A stretch of DNA of 64,000 bases from Syngnathus acus. Lineage: Eukaryota > Chordata > Actinopteri > Syngnathiformes > Syngnathidae. Both the position numbers and the translations under genes were made by a program. Shown here piece by piece: positions 59,606-64,000 of the stretch. A model generated the notes under the pieces. That model was not told the origin of the DNA and searched no databases. It saw nothing but the letters and a program-made list of their open reading frames with translations. Location: assembly GCF_901709675.1 (NCBI RefSeq), contig NC_051088.1, positions 13,497,693 through 13,561,692 on the forward strand. Direction: 5' to 3'. The first letter of the stretch is position 1. Every line of letters starts with the position of its first letter.

Positions 59606-60134
59606 GGACAGATAGATGTAGATAGATATACGTAGATATAGCAAGCCTCACTTGGCGAAGATCAATAGTTATTTACTACTTCCAAGTGGCTCGAGACAAA
59701 GAAAAGAAAGAAGGCAAAAGAGAGAGGGTCAGTATGTGAGAGTCAAAGAGAGACGCTGAGTAACAGGGAAATCAATTCTGTGTACCAAAGAAAAAAAAAA
59801 TCACCCAACACCAATGCTGCAAGGACATGAGAAAATGTCTGAGCTAAACAAAAAAAAAAACAATAAATGTCAAGCAATGTGTTATGTTATAATCACTTCA
59901 TCCATCTTTTCATTGGTGTTGCACGCACCAAATGTTTGTGCTGCTTGGTTACTTAGTTATTCAGAGATAGTAATACCCGGTCTTGACTTGGATGATGTTG
60001 CCGGGTTACCAGCTACTTTGCAGAAGAAATGTCATCACACCTCTCTTAACCAAAGAATGTGTGGGAGGATAAACAAGGCAGGAATCAAACGCACGCGTGT
60101 AGGTGTCCGCCCGCCATGGTGAGTGTGCTGATAA

Positions 60135-60160
60135 AGGAAGGAAGGAAGAAAGGAAGGATG
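60135..60160. repeat. imperfect (GGAA)n run
   Basis: Five to six GGAA/GAAA units. Confidence 0.85.
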
Positions 60161-61527
60161 TTGGAAAGAAGGTGATAAGTTGAACAAACCTATCGAATGA
60201 GAAAAAGTGGTCTGAGGCCAAGACCTGGAAAACAAAATTATTTCTGCTGTTGCTTTGTCAGTTGCCTATGCTAGCTGGCTGTGGGTGGAAGTCAAGTATT
60301 GCCAGTAAATCTTCATACATCCAAACACAGTCCAAATTGTATGTTCGGGCCGCAGTAGGTTCTGGACTCCCTAGTAAATTAAAACTTTATGACCATGAAT
60401 AAGTGTGAGACGTGGTTGAAAGATGTCACTCCATTCAAGTCATTATCAAGGTAGAAATTATGTTCAAATTATATCTAAATGAGTTAAATATTTTATTAGC
60501 AAATCTCAAATGACAGACACAACAAAAGAAAAACAAAGATATAATCTGTTGTACAGCTCTAACTCAAAATTGATAATCAATGTTATTTTCATGCAAAAGT
60601 GTGCCAATCAACACAAACAACATTGCTGATTTTATTTTAAAAAAAAAGGCTATTTGGTTTATTTTTGACGTGATGAAAAGTATTGATTTTGGAGATACAA
60701 GGATTTTGCCTCACACCGACAATATATGTATTAATTTATTTTAAACCTCATGGGCTTCTCCCGTATATGATAATGTATTATTTCTATTTTTTGTAAGGTT
60801 ATCTTCACTACGTTGCGGTTGCATTATTTTCCCTTTAGACACATTAATTTAGCAGACAATTTGCTGTTCATAGTTGATAACTCCGTTGCGACGCGGTTAA
60901 AAGTGTACTGTACTACCACAGACATCTAATTTGGAGTAAGAAGAGAAACAAAATAATCAGCCACTATGAATTAGACATGGTGGTAGTTTTAACGCAGCCT
61001 TCTTGCTCAGCTGCTTTGTCTGTATTAAATATTTACACCAGCATCTTTATAGGCCATTGTTAATTACACATGACGACAACCAAAGGTCTCTTTCCAGAAT
61101 TTGCTTGTCAACTTCAATTAGTTTATGCAGACTGCATTAGCGACGCCGATAGGTGATGTCATAAATTCCTTCTTCCAAAATGTTACCTGCGCCTTTTGTT
61201 AATCAGTTTCCATTTGCCATGTCTTGCTTTCTTATTTCAATGGCCAATCAGACCACGACTTGGTTAGCTTAATTCAGATTTAGTTTTTGTACAGGGTTTT
61301 GAATATTACATTTCTATTGCTTATGAGTCATCTTTGCAGGCTCTTGAATGTTATGTTGTTCTAAGATTCTGGCTTCATTTTTTCCTCAATCTTGGGTTTT
61401 TTCTTTGTCAGGCAACTTGTTTTTTTACAGTTCGAAAAATGGTCTAAATAAAAAAATATATATTTATTTTTCAGAGAATCCTGATATTTGACACAAAGTG
61501 GCCAATGTAGCAGTAGCCTGAATTAAT

Positions 61528-61551
61528 TTTATTTATTTATTTATTTATTTA
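61528..61551. repeat. (TTTA)n microsatellite
   Basis: Six TTTA units. Confidence 0.93.
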
Positions 61552-62793
61552 TTATTTTACACAGGTTGGGCAATTTACTCTTAGAGATTATTTATTCACG
61601 TAACGCACACTAAATTTATGAGGTCTCCCGGGGTCAAAGAACAGGTGTTTTATTGTCCTTGACTGCAGAATTAATAATGCTACCAAATGTGTTTTCCATG
61701 CAAGTCCATCAACTAATAGAGTGGATCATATGTAATACTGAATTAGGTTATAAGATGAACTTTCCGTACTTTGGAATCTGAAGCTGTAAACGAGCTCCAA
61801 CAATGCTACTGGATAAGATAAAATATCTCAGAGCTGAGAAATTGAATACCTGATATGGGACGCTGCCGTCCAAATGGAAGAAACCAACGCATTTATAAGT
61901 GAGTTGAGGGCAGTGGCCTTGTACGAAGGGTGGGGTGGGGGAGTCTAGGTAGTGTAAACACACAAGCATACATGGATTGGGCTAATATCCAGTTTGTTAC
62001 TTCTCGCTTCAGCTACACGGCGGCTGCAACGCAATTTCTTCCAATTGACCTCACTGCCACTGGCACAATCACTCTCCACCGGCGACACAACGGCCCTGGA
62101 ATACGGAGCAGTCTGCGCTGAAAAGAGGTGGGGATTGAACCGACCACGAAGCGGAAATGAGATGAATTAGAGAGCGAGGGGGAGGAGGCACGAGGAGGTG
62201 AAAGAGTGAATTTATTCGGTGGCGTAGTGGCAGTGACAAAGCACAACCATTTAGAGATCAGCTCAAGAGGAAATTACGAGCATTACAGCCAGCCCGGCTT
62301 GTTTCCGCACTTTTCTGTCTGGCTTTCAGTTGTTTCATTCTGACTGTTGGCATTAATGAAATGAAAATGTAAAACTATGAAGCTACTGCAAAACACACAC
62401 ACACAGATTTCCAGCCTCAGCTGGAATCGTGTCGGTGATTTAAACACGCATTACCACAATTATAAGATTCTGTCCGTATACAAATGTCGATAAGTAATGT
62501 TGCAATAACACAAACATGAGGGAATTGCCCAAAGGCCGGGAGGCAGAATTATGAGTCCAATAGTCCAGCCAAAGGCTAAAAGGTTTTATAACGGCAAAGG
62601 ATTTCCAATAAAAGTGAAGTTGGAGCCCACTAAGAGCTGCACTCTAGTGTAATAGGATTAGTAGAAGTCGAGAGCACGGCCATCTTAACTCTTTATGTTG
62701 CAGAAATCGCTGAGAAGCATCTCTGCCATCGTCAATAAAGCTCTGCTGATGGAGCAACAAAGATCTTGACCTGCTTCATCACATGACCTGCAA

Positions 62794-62798
<5 letters not shown>

Positions 62799-62854
<56 letters not shown>

Positions 62855-62868
62855 TGCACGCACACACA
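62799..62868. repeat. (CA)n microsatellite
   Basis: About 26 perfect CA units followed by an imperfect extension interrupted by 'cgcatgcacg'. Confidence 0.97.
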
Positions 62869-64000
62869 AACACAGATGTGGCCGCCCTGTGGAGAAAGAA
62901 CCAACCACAAGCTGTGGTTTCCATGTCCCCTCAACTTTGACAATATTCCCGGAAAGATGAGGAAAATGAGTATTACAGATGCGATTTAAATATTGAATTG
63001 CCTTTTGCCTCATTCTCCTTTCTGAGACAACCCCCCTGTCCCCTCTCCAAGTTCCCCTGCCGCCCTTGCTACTTTGCTTGCAGCAACTTCAGGGTGCCTG
63101 GGCTCTGTTTTTTTTGGTTTTTTTAAATTAAATTAGGCACAAGTGAGTTGATTGATTTGCGATCTGCTCTTTAGAGAAAACCAAGGTGCCAGGTAACATG
63201 AGGATTGGTGAAATATTGATTTATTTTTCCAAGGTGTAAAGTCACGGATGCTTTTTGTCCTTCATTCCTGTGATGCATTTCTTTCTCTGCCGTCCTGTGT
63301 TGGCTAAAACTGTCACAGTGAATGTTTGGCTCTCTATTAGAGACAGCAGATGTGCAGGGTATTCTCACTGGATATGTGTGTGGGAGCTCGTTGCTAACTT
63401 GGCATGTGCTCATGTTGTGTGACTCAGAGCACATACAGAATGTTTGAAGACACATGAACCTGCAGGATTTTTTTTTTTTAGCACACTTATTGACAATGCC
63501 ATTTGTAGTTTGGTTTGAGCTTCCCCAAACTCCCAAAGGCTCAATGGGTCTTTCAAATTGAAAACATCACAGCAGATCCCCTGTGCTGTGGTACCATGAT
63601 CCCCGCTCCTTTACCATATGAAGACAAACTGGGCTAGGGAAGGAGTAACCACTACTGGGAGTCCGACCGCTGGGGAACGGTGATTAATGAGTGATGGAAT
63701 TGCAAGATTTATATTCACCACTCAGGGTAGGGAAGCTTGATGTAAATCAATCCCAGGTATCGAGAAGAATGGGGAGGGGGAGACAGGCAGCCGCTTCTTG
63801 GGGGACTGTGGGTATCTCTGAGCTAAGGTCATAATAAAAGCTAATTCAATATATTACTGCCGTATGTGAATGTATGCCGCCCGAAGACAAAAACGCTACA
63901 CTGCCTCTACTTTTCAGAGGCCATGTCTTTTGACAGCTGGAGGTAAATAGATGAAAATAATTAACTTCTGCACATATTCTGGAAGTCAAAACAAATAATT

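Larger units (their letters stand above)
59641..64000. other. unique non-genic sequence with simple repeats
   Basis: No gene is supported. It contains a GGAA run (60135-60160), a TTTA run (61528-61551) and a CA run (62799-62868). 61085-61270 is a repeat-free block with CCAAT ('ggccaatcag') and AT-rich sites. A weak exon-like stretch at 62013-62127 is discussed in the findings. Confidence 0.4.

Overview
This is 64 kb of vertebrate nuclear DNA, almost certainly from a ray-finned (teleost) fish. It looks like a gene-poor intergenic or deep intronic stretch. It is AT-rich. No open frame reads as a recognisable host protein (the longest is 175 codons), there is no bacterial-type gene packing, and the identifiable content is interspersed repeats and microsatellites of the kind fish genomes carry. 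A tRNA-derived V-SINE with a GGAT tail, an L2/Rex-type LINE reverse-transcriptase remnant and several families of short DNA transposons support the assignment. The SINE copy recalls those of percomorph fish, perhaps pipefish or seahorses, but that is memory-based inference, not proof.

Layout: 1-5.4 kb is unique sequence with one CA/TA microsatellite. 5.4-9.3 kb holds a hAT-type transposon end, a 100-bp-period tandem duplication, an AT-rich transposon-like element rich in 'taatcga' motifs and a decayed SINE. 9.3-16.5 kb is mostly unique. At 16.5-17 kb a complete V-SINE with exact target-site duplications sits inside the tail of an older retroposon. 17-20 kb is unique apart from a possible 48-codon exon at 17358-17503. 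From 20 kb to 58.2 kb the window carries eight members, whole or fragmentary, of a TA-flanked inverted-repeat transposon group ('ccgtattttccggactataaggcgcacc' type), in two sequence subtypes and several lengths from 52 bp to about 1.07 kb. Among them are two complete hAT-type short elements with 8-bp target duplications (31.3 and 40.5 kb), the LINE remnant at 53.7-54.3 kb, and GGAT/GGAC microsatellites at 39.7 and 59.5 kb. 59.6-64 kb is unique with CA and TTTA repeats.

Two short stretches could be host exons: 17358-17503 (+), and 29397-29545 (-), the latter with a predicted membrane segment, a stop and a downstream AATAAA. Neither resembles a protein I can name and both may be chance. Much of the remaining unique sequence has the look of conserved noncoding DNA, but only cross-species alignment could show that. 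I found no undescribed biological system. The most informative content is the inverted-repeat transposon group, its length series and the nested insertions.
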